Positions 1 to 6,503 of a stretch of DNA of 6,592 nucleotides are shown here, piece by piece. The notes below the pieces were generated by a model. The model made no database searches. It saw only the letters and a list, made by a program, of their open reading frames with translations, and was not told the DNA's origin. Origin of the DNA: Thermoleophilia bacterium (GTDB lineage Bacteria; Actinomycetota; Thermoleophilia; Gaiellales; SKUG01); assembly GCA_020438525.1 (NCBI GenBank), contig JAGQUL010000261.1:817-7408 (forward strand). Direction: 5' to 3'. Numbering within the stretch: the stretch's first letter is position 1; each line of letters opens with the position of its first letter. The translations under genes and the position numbers were made by a program.

Positions 1-2
1 CG

Positions 3-512
3 CTCATCCAGACGATCGGTCGCGCGGCACGCAACGTCGAAGGCAGGGTCGTGATGTACGCCGACAAGGAGACGAACGCGATGCGCGAGGCGATCTCCGA
101 GACCGATCGCCGCCGCGAGAAGCAGGTCGCCTACAACGAGCAGCACGGGATCGTGCCGACCACGATCAACAAGGGCGTCAGCGACATCGCCGAGTTCCTG
201 TCGCTCGACACGGGATCAGTGGCGGCGCTCGGCGCAGAGCGCGGCGACGGCGGCGTGCTCGCCGGCACGACCGCTGGCAGCGTCAAGCGCGGGCCCAAGG
301 CGCCGGTTCCGGACGGGCCCGGCGGCGGCGGCACCGGCGGGCGCGTCCGCAAGGCCGGCAACACCGCGATCGTCGCGCTCAGCGACGAGGAGCGCCACGC
401 CAGGCTCGTCGACCTCGAGGAGAAGATGCTCGCGGCCGCCGAGGAGCTGCGCTTCGAGGACGCCGCCAAGCTGCGTGACGAGATCCGCAAGCTGACCGCC
501 GCAGGCGCCTGA
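3..512 (+). CDS. uvrB: UvrB, excinuclease ABC subunit B (C-terminal part, 5' end outside window)
   Basis: UvrB is the damage-verifying helicase-like subunit of the UvrABC nucleotide excision repair complex. It is loaded onto DNA by UvrA and then recruits UvrC. The visible 169 residues begin in helicase motif VI, with QTIGRAARN at residues 3-11 including the arginines expected for ATP hydrolysis. Next comes the diagnostic UvrB stretch YADKETNAM, then the ETDRRREKQ and [12 protein letters not shown] segments. A Gly/Pro/Ala-rich linker follows at about residues 65-115. The end is a UVR domain at about 135-164 (LVDLEEKM...[16 protein letters not shown]), the helical hairpin that contacts UvrC. 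The reading frame runs open to the left edge, so the gene is truncated only by the window. Stop is TGA at 510-512. No convincing terminator follows, and a small membrane-protein gene starts 40 nt later, so read-through is plausible. Identification is from motifs and family knowledge; confidence is very high. Confidence 0.97.
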   Translation, partial: LIQTIGRAARNVEGRVVMYADKETNAMREAISETDRRREKQVAYNEQHGIVPTTINKGVSDIAEFLSLDTGSVAALGAERGDGGVLAGTTAGSVKRGPKAPVPDGPGGGGTGGRVRKAGNTAIVALSDEERHARLVDLEEKMLAAAEELRFEDAAKLRDEIRKLTAAGA

Positions 513-552
513 CCTGGGCAGGAACCGCCGCTTCCGCGTCGAAGCTGCAGGC

Positions 553-732
553 ATGTCGAGCGTCAAGGCACCACCTGTCGTGATCCTGGGGATCATCGCG
601 CTGTTCCTGTACTGGGTCGTGCAGGACCCGGTCGGCGCAGCCGCGATGATCCATGGCGTGTTCGACTGGCTGCTCGGGTTCCTGCAGCTGATGGCCGAAC
701 GCATCGTCCAGTTCCTGAGCGCCCTCACCTGA
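553..732 (+). CDS. Small single-span membrane protein, 59 aa, unknown function
   Basis: This short open frame begins MSSVKAPPVVILGIIALFLY. It has one strongly hydrophobic segment at about residues 8-24, followed by a short loop (QDPVGAAAM) and a second amphipathic or moderately hydrophobic stretch at about 36-57 (VFDWLLGFLQLMAERIVQFL). I do not recognise a named family. Small proteins of this form, with one N-terminal span, a D/S-P-x-G-A-A loop and a second helix, are often seen beside bacterial PH-domain genes in actinobacteria (from memory, not checked). Here such a gene follows 13 nt downstream, which supports it being real. The ATG at 553 is the first start after uvrB. Upstream purines (GAAG at 541-544) give only a weak ribosome site, so translation may depend on coupling with uvrB. 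It may act as a small partner or anchor for the PH-domain protein; that is inference. Confidence 0.72.
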   Translation: MSSVKAPPVVILGIIALFLYWVVQDPVGAAAMIHGVFDWLLGFLQLMAERIVQFLSALT

Positions 733-745
733 GGCTGCGGCAGCC

Positions 746-1486
746 ATGCGGCCCCGACTGCCACGCATCCGCCGCGGCGGACTCCACCGCTACCTCGGCG
801 ACGGCGAGCACGTGCTCGTCTCGACCCGTCAGCACCCGTTCGCGCTCGTCAGCGCGGCCACGCAGACCGCCGCGCTCGTCGTCCCGCTCGCGATCGCCGC
901 ATGGGGGATCGCCGGCATCGAGCCGCTCCGCGGCGAGATCGGCGCCTGGCTGCTGCGAATCCTCTTCCTCGTGATGTTCGCGTTCGTCGCGCGGCTTGCA
1001 TGGCGCGTGCTGGAGTGGGAGCTCGAGCGCGTGGTGGTCACCGACGAGAAGGTGATCCACGTCAGCGGCGTGCTCGGGCGCCGGATCGCATCCACCCCGC
1101 TCGCGAAGGTCAGCGAGTTCACGGTGCGCCAGCCTCTGCTCGGTCGCGTGTTCGACTACGGCTCGCTCGTCGTGGACGTCCCCGGCGGCCGCGACGACGC
1201 GCTGCACGGCGTGAAGCACCTGCCGGACCCGGCCGGCATCTACCGGCTCGTGAGCGACCAGGCACGACGCGGACGCGTGTCCGAGGGTGGCGGCATGCGC
1301 GATCGTGCTCCGGCACCGAGCGACGACGACCTGCGGCGCATCGACCAGCGCGTCGTCGTCCAGCCGGGCCCCGGCCCGATCGCAGACGCGATCCCGCCAC
1401 GCCCTGATCCCTGGCAGCCCGTGCTCGGCGACGACGACTTCGACCACACGATCCGGATCCCCCGCGTTCCGCCGCCGGATTGCTGA
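746..1486 (+). CDS. Membrane-anchored bacterial PH domain (bPH2/YdbS-type) protein, 246 aa
   Basis: The basic N-terminus (MRPRLPRIRR) is followed by two transmembrane segments at about residues 36-58 and 66-88. A bacterial PH-like domain follows at about 92-173. Its family hallmarks are ERVVVTDEKVIHVSGVLGRR, then the PLAKVSEFTVRQPLLGRVFDYGSLVV strand series, then VPGG. This matches the bPH2 (YdbS/YdbT) pattern, in which a membrane hairpin carries a cytoplasmic PH-fold domain of mostly unknown ligand. The last ~75 residues (GGGMRDRAPAPSDDDL to the C-terminus) are polar, Pro/Asp-rich and probably disordered. The start at 746 has GAGG at 731-734, an 11-nt spacing, overlapping the stop of the preceding small gene, so the two are likely co-translated. 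The biochemical role is unknown; a membrane-associated scaffold is the usual guess. Fold identification is confident, function is not. Confidence 0.86.
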   Translation: MRPRLPRIRRGGLHRYLGDGEHVLVSTRQHPFALVSAATQTAALVVPLAIAAWGIAGIEPLRGEIGAWLLRILFLVMFAFVARLAWRVLEWELERVVVTDEKVIHVSGVLGRRIASTPLAKVSEFTVRQPLLGRVFDYGSLVVDVPGGRDDALHGVKHLPDPAGIYRLVSDQARRGRVSEGGGMRDRAPAPSDDDLRRIDQRVVVQPGPGPIADAIPPRPDPWQPVLGDDDFDHTIRIPRVPPPDC

Positions 1487-1504
1487 TGGTTCTGCGGCGA
1501 TTCG

Positions 1505-1534
1505 GGGTCGCCTAGGGTCGCCCGGGGTCGCCCG
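1505..1534 (+). repeat. Three tandem 10-bp direct repeats (GGGTCGCCYR)
   Basis: Three head-to-tail copies of a 10-bp unit lie between the PH-domain gene and the exported propeller gene: GGGTCGCCTA, GGGTCGCCCG and GGGTCGCCCG. The period equals about one helical turn, so repeated protein-binding sites on one DNA face are possible. A simple slippage-derived repeat is equally possible. The repeat ends about 46 bp before the proposed start of the propeller gene, within its presumed promoter/leader region. No clear -10/-35 pair was found here. Confidence 0.6.
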
Positions 1535-1580
1535 GCGGGACTCATTCAAGCGAGGCGGCGCGGATGCCGATGCCACTCGC

Positions 1581-4019
1581 ATGGAGTTCCTGGACACGTG
1601 GGCGCTACGAGCGCGCGCCGCGTGCACGGCCGTGGCCGTGTGTGCGCTGGCGTGTGCGATCGCTGCGTCGGCACGTCCGGCCGGGGCTGCGTCGAGCAGC
1701 GTCACGGTCACGCTCGACGTTGCCAGCTCGCTCTCGTTCTCGCAGTCGTGCATCTCGTCCGGTGCGACCTCGCTCGGAGTGGTGCAGCCGGACACCACGG
1801 CAACCACCGCGACCGGATCCGGCGCGTGCCAGATGTCGTGGTCGTCGTCGAACGACACCTCCCGGCTGCGCATGGTGATGTCGGATCGCACCGCGCCCGC
1901 CATGGCCAAGGCCGGCAACAGCTGGTCGAACGGCAAGTCCGGGAACAACATGATGCTCGGCATCCATGCCTACGACGCCAACATCGTCTTCGGCAGCTCG
2001 GAAGCTGCACAGGTCACCCGCAGCAACGACGGAGGATCGACCTGGGTGACGCAGACGCTGCCCACTACCCACTGGCTGTTCGACATCGAGCCCGAGCCGG
2101 GCAACAGCGACCGCTGGGTCGTCGTCGGCGGTGACGGCTTCGTCGCGTCGACGGCCAACGGAGTCAGCTCGCTCCCGGGCAACGCGACCTGGACCAACCA
2201 CAGCGCCGCGCTGCTGGCTGCAGGCTGGCCGACGACCGCCGATGTCCAGGGCGTCGCCGTGATCGACGCCACCACGTGGATGGTGGGCGGCGACAGCGGC
2301 TGGATGGCGCGCACGACCAACGGTGGTACCAGCTGGACCGTCTACCAGAAGACCGGAATCGGCGAGGTCACCGACATCGATCGGATCTCGTCGACCGAGT
2401 ACGTCGCCTCCACCGGCGGAGGCGGTCTGGCTCGAACCACGACGAGCGGTGTGAACGCGGCAGCATGGAGCGAGATCGCGCCGTCGAACGGCGACTGGCA
2501 GGTCCACACCGACATGGTGGTCGCAGACGCGACGCACGTCTACGTGGCATCGCGCGTCGGTGCGATCTTCCGATGGAACGGAACGACCTTCGACGAGCTG
2601 CCCGACCCCAATGGGATGGCATCCCGGCTGCAGGCGGTGGCGTCGAGCACTGCCGCCCCTGCGACGCTCTGGGTGTCCGGCGACCACGGAATCACGTTCA
2701 GGTCCACCGATTCCGGTGCGACGTGGACCCGGCAGCACGCCACGTCAGGCTCCACGATGTATGCCGGCACGGCGATCGACGGCTCGACCGCATGGTTCGG
2801 CGCCAGTAACAACGAGGTGGTGAAGACCACGAACGGCGGCACCGGGTGGAGCATCGTCAAGGAGAACGCGACCTACCGTGCGCATCTCTCGATCGACGCG
2901 GATCCCGACGACGGATCGATCGCCGTCTCGGTCGGCGGCTCGGGAGCGGCGTACCGGACGACCAACAAGGGCGGATCATGGACCAGCATGCCGACCGGCG
3001 TCACCACGAACCTGTACGACGTCACCTATGCCTCCTCACAGGTGGTGTGGGCAGTCGGCGAGGGCGGAGTCATCATCCGTTCGACCGATGGCGGCCTGAC
3101 GTGGACCACCCAGCACTCCACGGGCCCCGCGCTGCGTTCGGTGACGGCAGTCGACGAGCAGGCAGCCTGGGCCGTCGGTGACTCGGGCACCGTGCTCGCC
3201 ACCACGAATGGCGGCGCGACCTGGGTCGCGCAGGTCTCCGGAACCTCGCAGGACCTCGTCAACGTCGCTGCGATCTCGCGAACCAAGGCGGTGTTCCTGG
3301 GGGGCGGGCCTCGCATTCGTCGCACCGTCGACGGCGGCGCGACCTGGGTCGCGCCGACGACCGGTCCAAACGACGTGTGGGAGGGACTCGTCGCCCAGGT
3401 CAGCGGCACGTACTACGCGGCGTCGTACTTCGGGCGGGTCTACCGCAGCACCGACTCGGGGGACTCGTGGACGCAGGTCGGGCAGGGGTCGGGCGAGGAC
3501 GTGGACCTCGACATCGCCGGCAACACGCTCGTCATGGCCGGCTTCCACGGCAATACCCGACGATCCATCGATGGCGGCGTGACCTGGACCAGCAACGGCG
3601 GCGTGGGGCGCGGGCTGATGGCCATCGCAGCGGTCGACGCGAACTCCCAGTACGACGCAAAGAACACCGGCAGCATCTGGGATACCGACGAATCCGCGCT
3701 CGCGGCGAACCAGATCTCCGACTACGGCGGCGGCAACACGTTCGCGAGCGGGTCGTCGACGAGCACGTTCGGTATCTGCCTGCAGTCACTGGCCGGCGCG
3801 ACCGTCGATGCGCCGTGGGTCGTCGATGGTGGGACGTGCACGGCGAACGACGCCGACCCGTGGCGGGCAGTGCCGACCGCGATGACGAACGTCGCGAGCT
3901 CCGCGCTTGGGGTGACCGGCACCGCGACCTTCGTGTTCGGCGCTCGACCACGAGCCGACCAGCCCTCGGGTACCTACACGGCCGGCGTCACGTTCGAGGC
4001 GATCGCGCCCGCGGTATAG
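1581..4019 (+). CDS. Exported Ycf48-like/BNR (Asp-box) beta-propeller protein with split flanking beta domain, 812 aa
   Basis: A signal peptide covers about residues 1-36: basic RAR at 10-12, a hydrophobic AACTAVAVCALACAIAA core, and cleavage probably after AGA-36 or ASA-31. Residues 38-102 form a Ser/Thr-rich beta region with cysteines 57 and 83. From about 130 to 680 come Asp-box repeats of the type [ST]x[DN]xGxxW. Clear copies end at W155, W252, W382, W423, W467, W508, W548, W589, W630 and W669, and degenerate copies at W204, W296 and F337, with a spacing of about 40-49 residues. This pattern belongs to the Ycf48/HCF136-like and BNR propeller superfamily. No sialidase catalytic features (FRIP motif, Arg triad) are evident, so no enzymatic role is claimed. 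Residues 716-810 are a second beta region with cysteines 733 and 753, ending in a SGTYTAGVTFEA strand. There is no C-terminal membrane anchor or sortase motif, so the protein is probably secreted or loosely surface-bound. The open frame extends upstream to 1287, but the signal peptide fixes the start at ATG 1581. There is no good Shine-Dalgarno (GAGGCGG at 1552-1558 is too far). Likely role: extracellular binding or assembly. Confidence 0.85.
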   Translation: MEFLDTWALRARAACTAVAVCALACAIAASARPAGAASSSVTVTLDVASSLSFSQSCISSGATSLGVVQPDTTATTATGSGACQMSWSSSNDTSRLRMVMSDRTAPAMAKAGNSWSNGKSGNNMMLGIHAYDANIVFGSSEAAQVTRSNDGGSTWVTQTLPTTHWLFDIEPEPGNSDRWVVVGGDGFVASTANGVSSLPGNATWTNHSAALLAAGWPTTADVQGVAVIDATTWMVGGDSGWMARTTNGGTSWTVYQKTGIGEVTDIDRISSTEYVASTGGGGLARTTTSGVNAAAWSEIAPSNGDWQVHTDMVVADATHVYVASRVGAIFRWNGTTFDELPDPNGMASRLQAVASSTAAPATLWVSGDHGITFRSTDSGATWTRQHATSGSTMYAGTAIDGSTAWFGASNNEVVKTTNGGTGWSIVKENATYRAHLSIDADPDDGSIAVSVGGSGAAYRTTNKGGSWTSMPTGVTTNLYDVTYASSQVVWAVGEGGVIIRSTDGGLTWTTQHSTGPALRSVTAVDEQAAWAVGDSGTVLATTNGGATWVAQVSGTSQDLVNVAAISRTKAVFLGGGPRIRRTVDGGATWVAPTTGPNDVWEGLVAQVSGTYYAASYFGRVYRSTDSGDSWTQVGQGSGEDVDLDIAGNTLVMAGFHGNTRRSIDGGVTWTSNGGVGRGLMAIAAVDANSQYDAKNTGSIWDTDESALAANQISDYGGGNTFASGSSTSTFGICLQSLAGATVDAPWVVDGGTCTANDADPWRAVPTAMTNVASSALGVTGTATFVFGARPRADQPSGTYTAGVTFEAIAPAV

Positions 4020-4062
4020 CTCGGACGCTCCGCGACGACGCGACCTACGTCGGTCGGGTCGC
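4020..4062. terminator. Possible weak bidirectional stem-loop between convergent genes
   Basis: The propeller gene and the histidine kinase gene converge with only 25 bp between their stop codons. A short perfect stem GCGACC (4040-4045) / GGTCGC (4057-4062) spans the kinase stop codon, and a competing CGACC/GGTCG pairing lies within it. There is no T-tract on either side, so this is at best a weak factor-independent terminator. Termination may be Rho-dependent or rely on convergent transcription. Confidence 0.22.
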
Positions 4063-6144
4063 AAGCTCGACGTGGAACGCGGACCCGCCACCAGGGCGGT
4101 CCTCGATCCACGCACGACCACCGTGCACGCGTGCGAACTCGGCAACGAGCGACAGCCCGACGCCGCTGCCGGGCATCGAGCCGCTGTTCGAGGCTCGAGT
4201 GAACGGCTCGAATATCGAGCGCTGCTCGTCGACCGGCACTCCGGGGCCGCGATCGAGCACCGTGATGCCGATCGTGTCGCCGAGCTCGAGCTTCACCACG
4301 ATCGGTTCGTCGGACGGGGCGTACTTGCGGGCATTGCCCACGAGGTTCTCGACGATCCGGCCGACCTTCACGGGATCCACCGGCGCGATGCCGTGCTCCA
4401 GCTCGAGCGTGACGGCGCCGTCGTCGAGGGCGAGGTCGTCGATCGTGGTGCGAACGAGCGCAGCCAGGTCGGTCTCGACCCGATCGATGGCAGTGCCTCG
4501 ACGCACGCGGTCGAGGTCGAGCAGGTCGACGAGCAGCCGGTCGAGCCGCTGCGCCCCGGCGACCACGTGATCGAGCATCTGGGCGCGTTGCTGCTCGTCG
4601 AGCTCGACTGCGTGATCCTGCAGGGTCGTGGTGAGCCCGAGGATCGTCGTGAGTGGCGTACGCAGCTCATGTGACACGGCAATCAGGATGTCGTCCTTGA
4701 GTCGACCCAGCCGACGAAGCTCGTCCGCAGCCTCGCGTTCGCGCTCGACGGCATCGCGCAATGCTCGCTCCGCGGCAACCCGGTCGGTGACGTCCTGAAC
4801 CGTTCCACGCGCCGGACCCGAATTCGCGTCGGCCGCTGAAGGCGCCGACCGGACGTGGAAGCTGCGATGGTCGGTACCCGCAACTTCCACGTCGAACTCG
4901 ATCATCCCGTCCGTCGTCTGCGGTGCTGCGATCGCGTTGGCGATCGCGCGTTCGATCTCGTCGCGATCAGCTCCGAGCATGCGGTCGAGCTGCGGGTCGG
5001 GGAGAACGCGCTCGAGTGCGGGGTCCCACGTCCACGCGGCCAGGCGCGACAGACGCTGGGCCTCGACCAGCTCGGCCTCGCGCGAACGGAGTCGATCGAC
5101 GGCCTGGAGGCGGGTCATTGCCAGGTTCGCCGTGGTGACAACCGTCAGCAGCAGCTCCAGCTCCTCCTCGCCGAACGCGGGCGTCGCAGGCGACACCGCG
5201 ACGAGCAGCGTCTCATCCCCGAACGCCACGCACGCGATCGACTCGACGAACACGAGCTCTTCAGGTTCGGTCCGAATCGCCCTCGCATGCGCTGCTGCGT
5301 CCTGGGCGGTGACGTCCGGGATACCGGACGCCGACTGCACCGAACCGTCGCCCGCCACGAGCGCGACGCCATGGCCGCCGACCAGCCTGGACGCCGCGGG
5401 CAGCAGCGCCGGGCCGACCAGCTCGGGGCGCTCGACGCGAAGAACGTCGGCGATCGCCTTTCGAAGCGACGAGCGATCCCTCCGCGACCAGCGTGAGCGG
5501 ATGGTCGCCGGCGGCGAGTAGCCGATGAACGCGAGGATCGTGCCGGCGATCGTGACCGTTGCCCACGCGGGGACGAGGTCCTCGCCACCTCGCGTCGACC
5601 GTACGATGTTCGCGATCACCAGGAACACGATGCCCAGCGCGATCGACTGGAGGCGCGCGCGAACGAGCGCTGGCGTACCTGCGCTGGTTCGTACCAGCAG
5701 GACGATCGAGGCGATCGAGAGAACGAGCCACTGGAGTGACTCCACGCCGATCAGCACCGACACTGCCGGCCTGCGTGCGCCGTCGATCGTGATCTGGTCG
5801 ATCACCAGCAGCAGCCAGATTGCGATTACCACGGTGGAGGCCGTTGCGGCGAGCGACAACCAACGTGGCGTGGGGCACAGTGAGCAGGCGAAGCCGAAAA
5901 GCGCCCTCGGATACACGATGACGGGCAGCAGCGACAGCGCGAACGCGAGGTCGGAGACCGACGCGGGTGTCGAGGTGTCGAGCCACAGCAACGCGTTCGC
6001 GGGGATGAGGGTGGCGAACGTGATTCCGAACCACCACGCCGTGGCTGAGGGCACGCGTGCGGACACGATGTCGACCACTGCGCGCAGTACGACCAGCCCG
6101 TGCACGAGCAGCAGCGCCGTGATGAACGTGGTGTCGGATCCCAT
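4045..6144 (-). CDS. Membrane sensor histidine kinase, 7TM-GAF-PAS-HisKA-HATPase, 699 aa, orphan
   Basis: The protein autophosphorylates on a histidine and passes the phosphate to a response regulator. Seven hydrophobic spans lie at about residues 5-29, 36-55, 66-87, 95-117, 127-151, 166-182 and 192-208, forming an N-terminal 7TM sensor. A GAF-like domain follows at about 235-346, then a helix, and a PAS/PAC-like domain at about 360-460 (W371, W373; GTVQDVTDRVAAERAL at its end). A short coiled coil at 455-480 leads to HisKA with the H-box SHELRTP, phospho-acceptor His492. The HATPase domain has N-box EN-LVGNARKYAP (N600, N604), G1 DRGPGVP (631-637), F-box FEPF (645-648) and G2 GSGVGLSL (659-666). 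All key residues are intact. The start at 6144 is chosen because GAGG lies 5 nt upstream and the first span begins at once. The frame is open back to 6396, but that 84-residue extension is Pro/Arg/Ser/His-rich and covers a hairpin. An ATG at 6162 lacks a properly spaced ribosome site. No response regulator is adjacent, so the partner and signal are unknown. Confidence 0.93.
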   Translation of the reverse strand: MGSDTTFITALLLVHGLVVLRAVVDIVSARVPSATAWWFGITFATLIPANALLWLDTSTPASVSDLAFALSLLPVIVYPRALFGFACSLCPTPRWLSLAATASTVVIAIWLLLVIDQITIDGARRPAVSVLIGVESLQWLVLSIASIVLLVRTSAGTPALVRARLQSIALGIVFLVIANIVRSTRGGEDLVPAWATVTIAGTILAFIGYSPPATIRSRWSRRDRSSLRKAIADVLRVERPELVGPALLPAASRLVGGHGVALVAGDGSVQSASGIPDVTAQDAAAHARAIRTEPEELVFVESIACVAFGDETLLVAVSPATPAFGEEELELLLTVVTTANLAMTRLQAVDRLRSREAELVEAQRLSRLAAWTWDPALERVLPDPQLDRMLGADRDEIERAIANAIAAPQTTDGMIEFDVEVAGTDHRSFHVRSAPSAADANSGPARGTVQDVTDRVAAERALRDAVEREREAADELRRLGRLKDDILIAVSHELRTPLTTILGLTTTLQDHAVELDEQQRAQMLDHVVAGAQRLDRLLVDLLDLDRVRRGTAIDRVETDLAALVRTTIDDLALDDGAVTLELEHGIAPVDPVKVGRIVENLVGNARKYAPSDEPIVVKLELGDTIGITVLDRGPGVPVDEQRSIFEPFTRASNSGSMPGSGVGLSLVAEFARVHGGRAWIEDRPGGGSAFHVELATRPT

Positions 6145-6149
6145 CGATA

Positions 6150-6153
6150 CCTC
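6150..6153 (-). promoter_or_regulatory. Ribosome binding site of the histidine kinase gene
   Basis: On the minus strand GAGG is followed by a 5-nt spacer (TATCG) and then ATG at 6144. This is the only well-spaced Shine-Dalgarno among the candidate starts, and it decides the start in favour of MGSDTTF rather than the upstream ATG at 6162 or the much longer frame from 6396. Confidence 0.65.
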
Positions 6154-6185
6154 GAGCGGCATCCTACTGCCCGCATCGGGAAGAT

Positions 6186-6223
6186 CGAAGGCCCGCCTCC
6201 GGGACGGTGGAGACGGGCCTTCG
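6186..6223 (-). terminator. Strong GC-rich hairpin, terminator- or attenuator-like, in the kinase leader
   Basis: The two arms CGAAGGCCCGCCTCC (6186-6200) and GGAGACGGGCCTTCG (6209-6223) pair over 15 positions with one non-Watson-Crick position, around an 8-nt loop. No long T-run follows on either strand; read on the minus strand it is followed by ATCTTCCC, which is only mildly T-rich. It lies 41 nt upstream of the kinase start codon. It could therefore end a short minus-strand transcript, act as an attenuator in the kinase mRNA, or be a leftover terminator from an older gene order. The fold is evident from the sequence; the function is inferred. Confidence 0.6.
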
Positions 6224-6309
6224 TGAAAGGTGCAGCTGCCAACCGACTGGTGACGGGACGGTCGGATCGTGCTGGGAGCCGCGATGGCGAGGACTATGTG
6301 TCCGGTGTT

Positions 6310-6340
6310 TTCGGCGGTTGGCCCGGGACGATGGGCCGAA
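6310..6340. other. Inverted repeat / bulged stem-loop
   Basis: TTCGGC (6310-6315) pairs with GCCGAA (6335-6340). Alternatively the outer TTC/GAA plus inner GGCCC (6320-6324) / GGGCC (6333-6337) form a bulged stem. The two pairings are mutually exclusive in part. Taken with the neighbouring hairpins it may form part of a structured untranslated RNA. Alone it is not strong evidence in such GC-rich DNA. Confidence 0.35.
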
Positions 6341-6365
6341 GGGACGCGCCGGTGAAACCGTGGGT

Positions 6366-6385
6366 GGAAGCTCCTCGCTGCTTCC
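6366..6385. other. Six-base-pair perfect stem-loop
   Basis: GGAAGC (6366-6371) and GCTTCC (6380-6385) form a perfect stem with an 8-nt loop. It is the outermost of the three hairpins upstream of the kinase start. No T-tract follows. It may belong to a structured leader or a small RNA, or be chance. Confidence 0.33.
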
Positions 6386-6449
6386 TGTGCCTTCACTATG
6401 CGACACGGCCAGCCCTGGCGAATCGGTACTACCTACCTATTTTTCAAGG

Positions 6450-6465
6450 GGGTACGTACGTATCC
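6450..6465. promoter_or_regulatory. Palindromic operator-like site centred on TACGTACGTA
   Basis: A perfect 10-bp palindrome TACGTACGTA (6453-6462) extends to a near-perfect 16-bp dyad, GGG before and TCC after, with one mismatched pair. A dyad of this size between divergent promoters is typical of a dimeric repressor site, but no consensus of a known regulator was recognised. A TAGGTAGGTAG repeat on the minus strand lies about 20 bp to its left. Confidence 0.4.
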
Positions 6466-6503
6466 GGAATTCCACGGTTGCATGCGGCCTCGCGCGCCTG
6501 AAT

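Noticed and set aside
1287..1580. N-terminal extension of the propeller protein by 98 residues
   Set aside because: It overlaps the PH-domain gene, has shadow-like composition, and would bury the signal peptide that begins at ATG 1581.
725..1963. Long minus-strand open frame (412 codons) opposite the PH-domain gene and the start of the propeller gene
   Set aside because: Its translation is Arg/Asp/Ala/His-rich without domains or a hydrophobic pattern. It is the usual antisense shadow in high-GC coding DNA, while the plus-strand frames show clear membrane spans, a PH fold and a signal peptide.
1605..2738. Minus-strand open frame of 377 codons opposite the propeller gene
   Set aside because: Arg/Gly/His-rich composition, no motif; mirrors the Asp-box repeats on the plus strand.
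1581..4019. Sialidase or other glycosidase activity for the Asp-box protein
   Set aside because: Asp boxes are a structural repeat. The catalytic Arg triad, the nucleophilic Tyr/Glu pair and the FRIP motif of sialidases are not evident, and the repeat spacing fits Ycf48-like propellers better.
3377..4570. Plus-strand open frame of 397 codons spanning the end of the propeller gene and the end of the kinase gene
   Set aside because: It overlaps two well-supported genes in another frame or strand and translates to Arg/Ser-rich sequence with no recognisable domain.
6145..6396. N-terminal extension of the histidine kinase by 84 residues
   Set aside because: The added sequence is Pro/Arg/Ser/His-rich and includes the hairpin at 6186-6223; ATG 6144 has a properly spaced GAGG and leads straight into the first membrane span.
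6186..6400. Possible 6S RNA or SRP RNA on the minus strand
   Set aside because: Size and hairpins are suggestive, but I see no long double helix with a central bubble as in 6S RNA and no conserved SRP apical motif. The region is kept only as an unnamed structured leader/RNA candidate.
6420..6450. Resemblance of the minus-strand GGTAGGTAG stretch to the 3' part of a c-di-GMP (GEMM) riboswitch
   Set aside because: The conserved upstream parts of that riboswitch (CACGCACAGGGCAAACC-like core and the tetraloop helix) are absent from the preceding minus-strand sequence.
6100..6501. Plus-strand open frame of 133 codons across the intergenic region
   Set aside because: Part lies antisense to the kinase 5' end. 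The translation has no fold or hydrophobic pattern, and there is no ribosome site.
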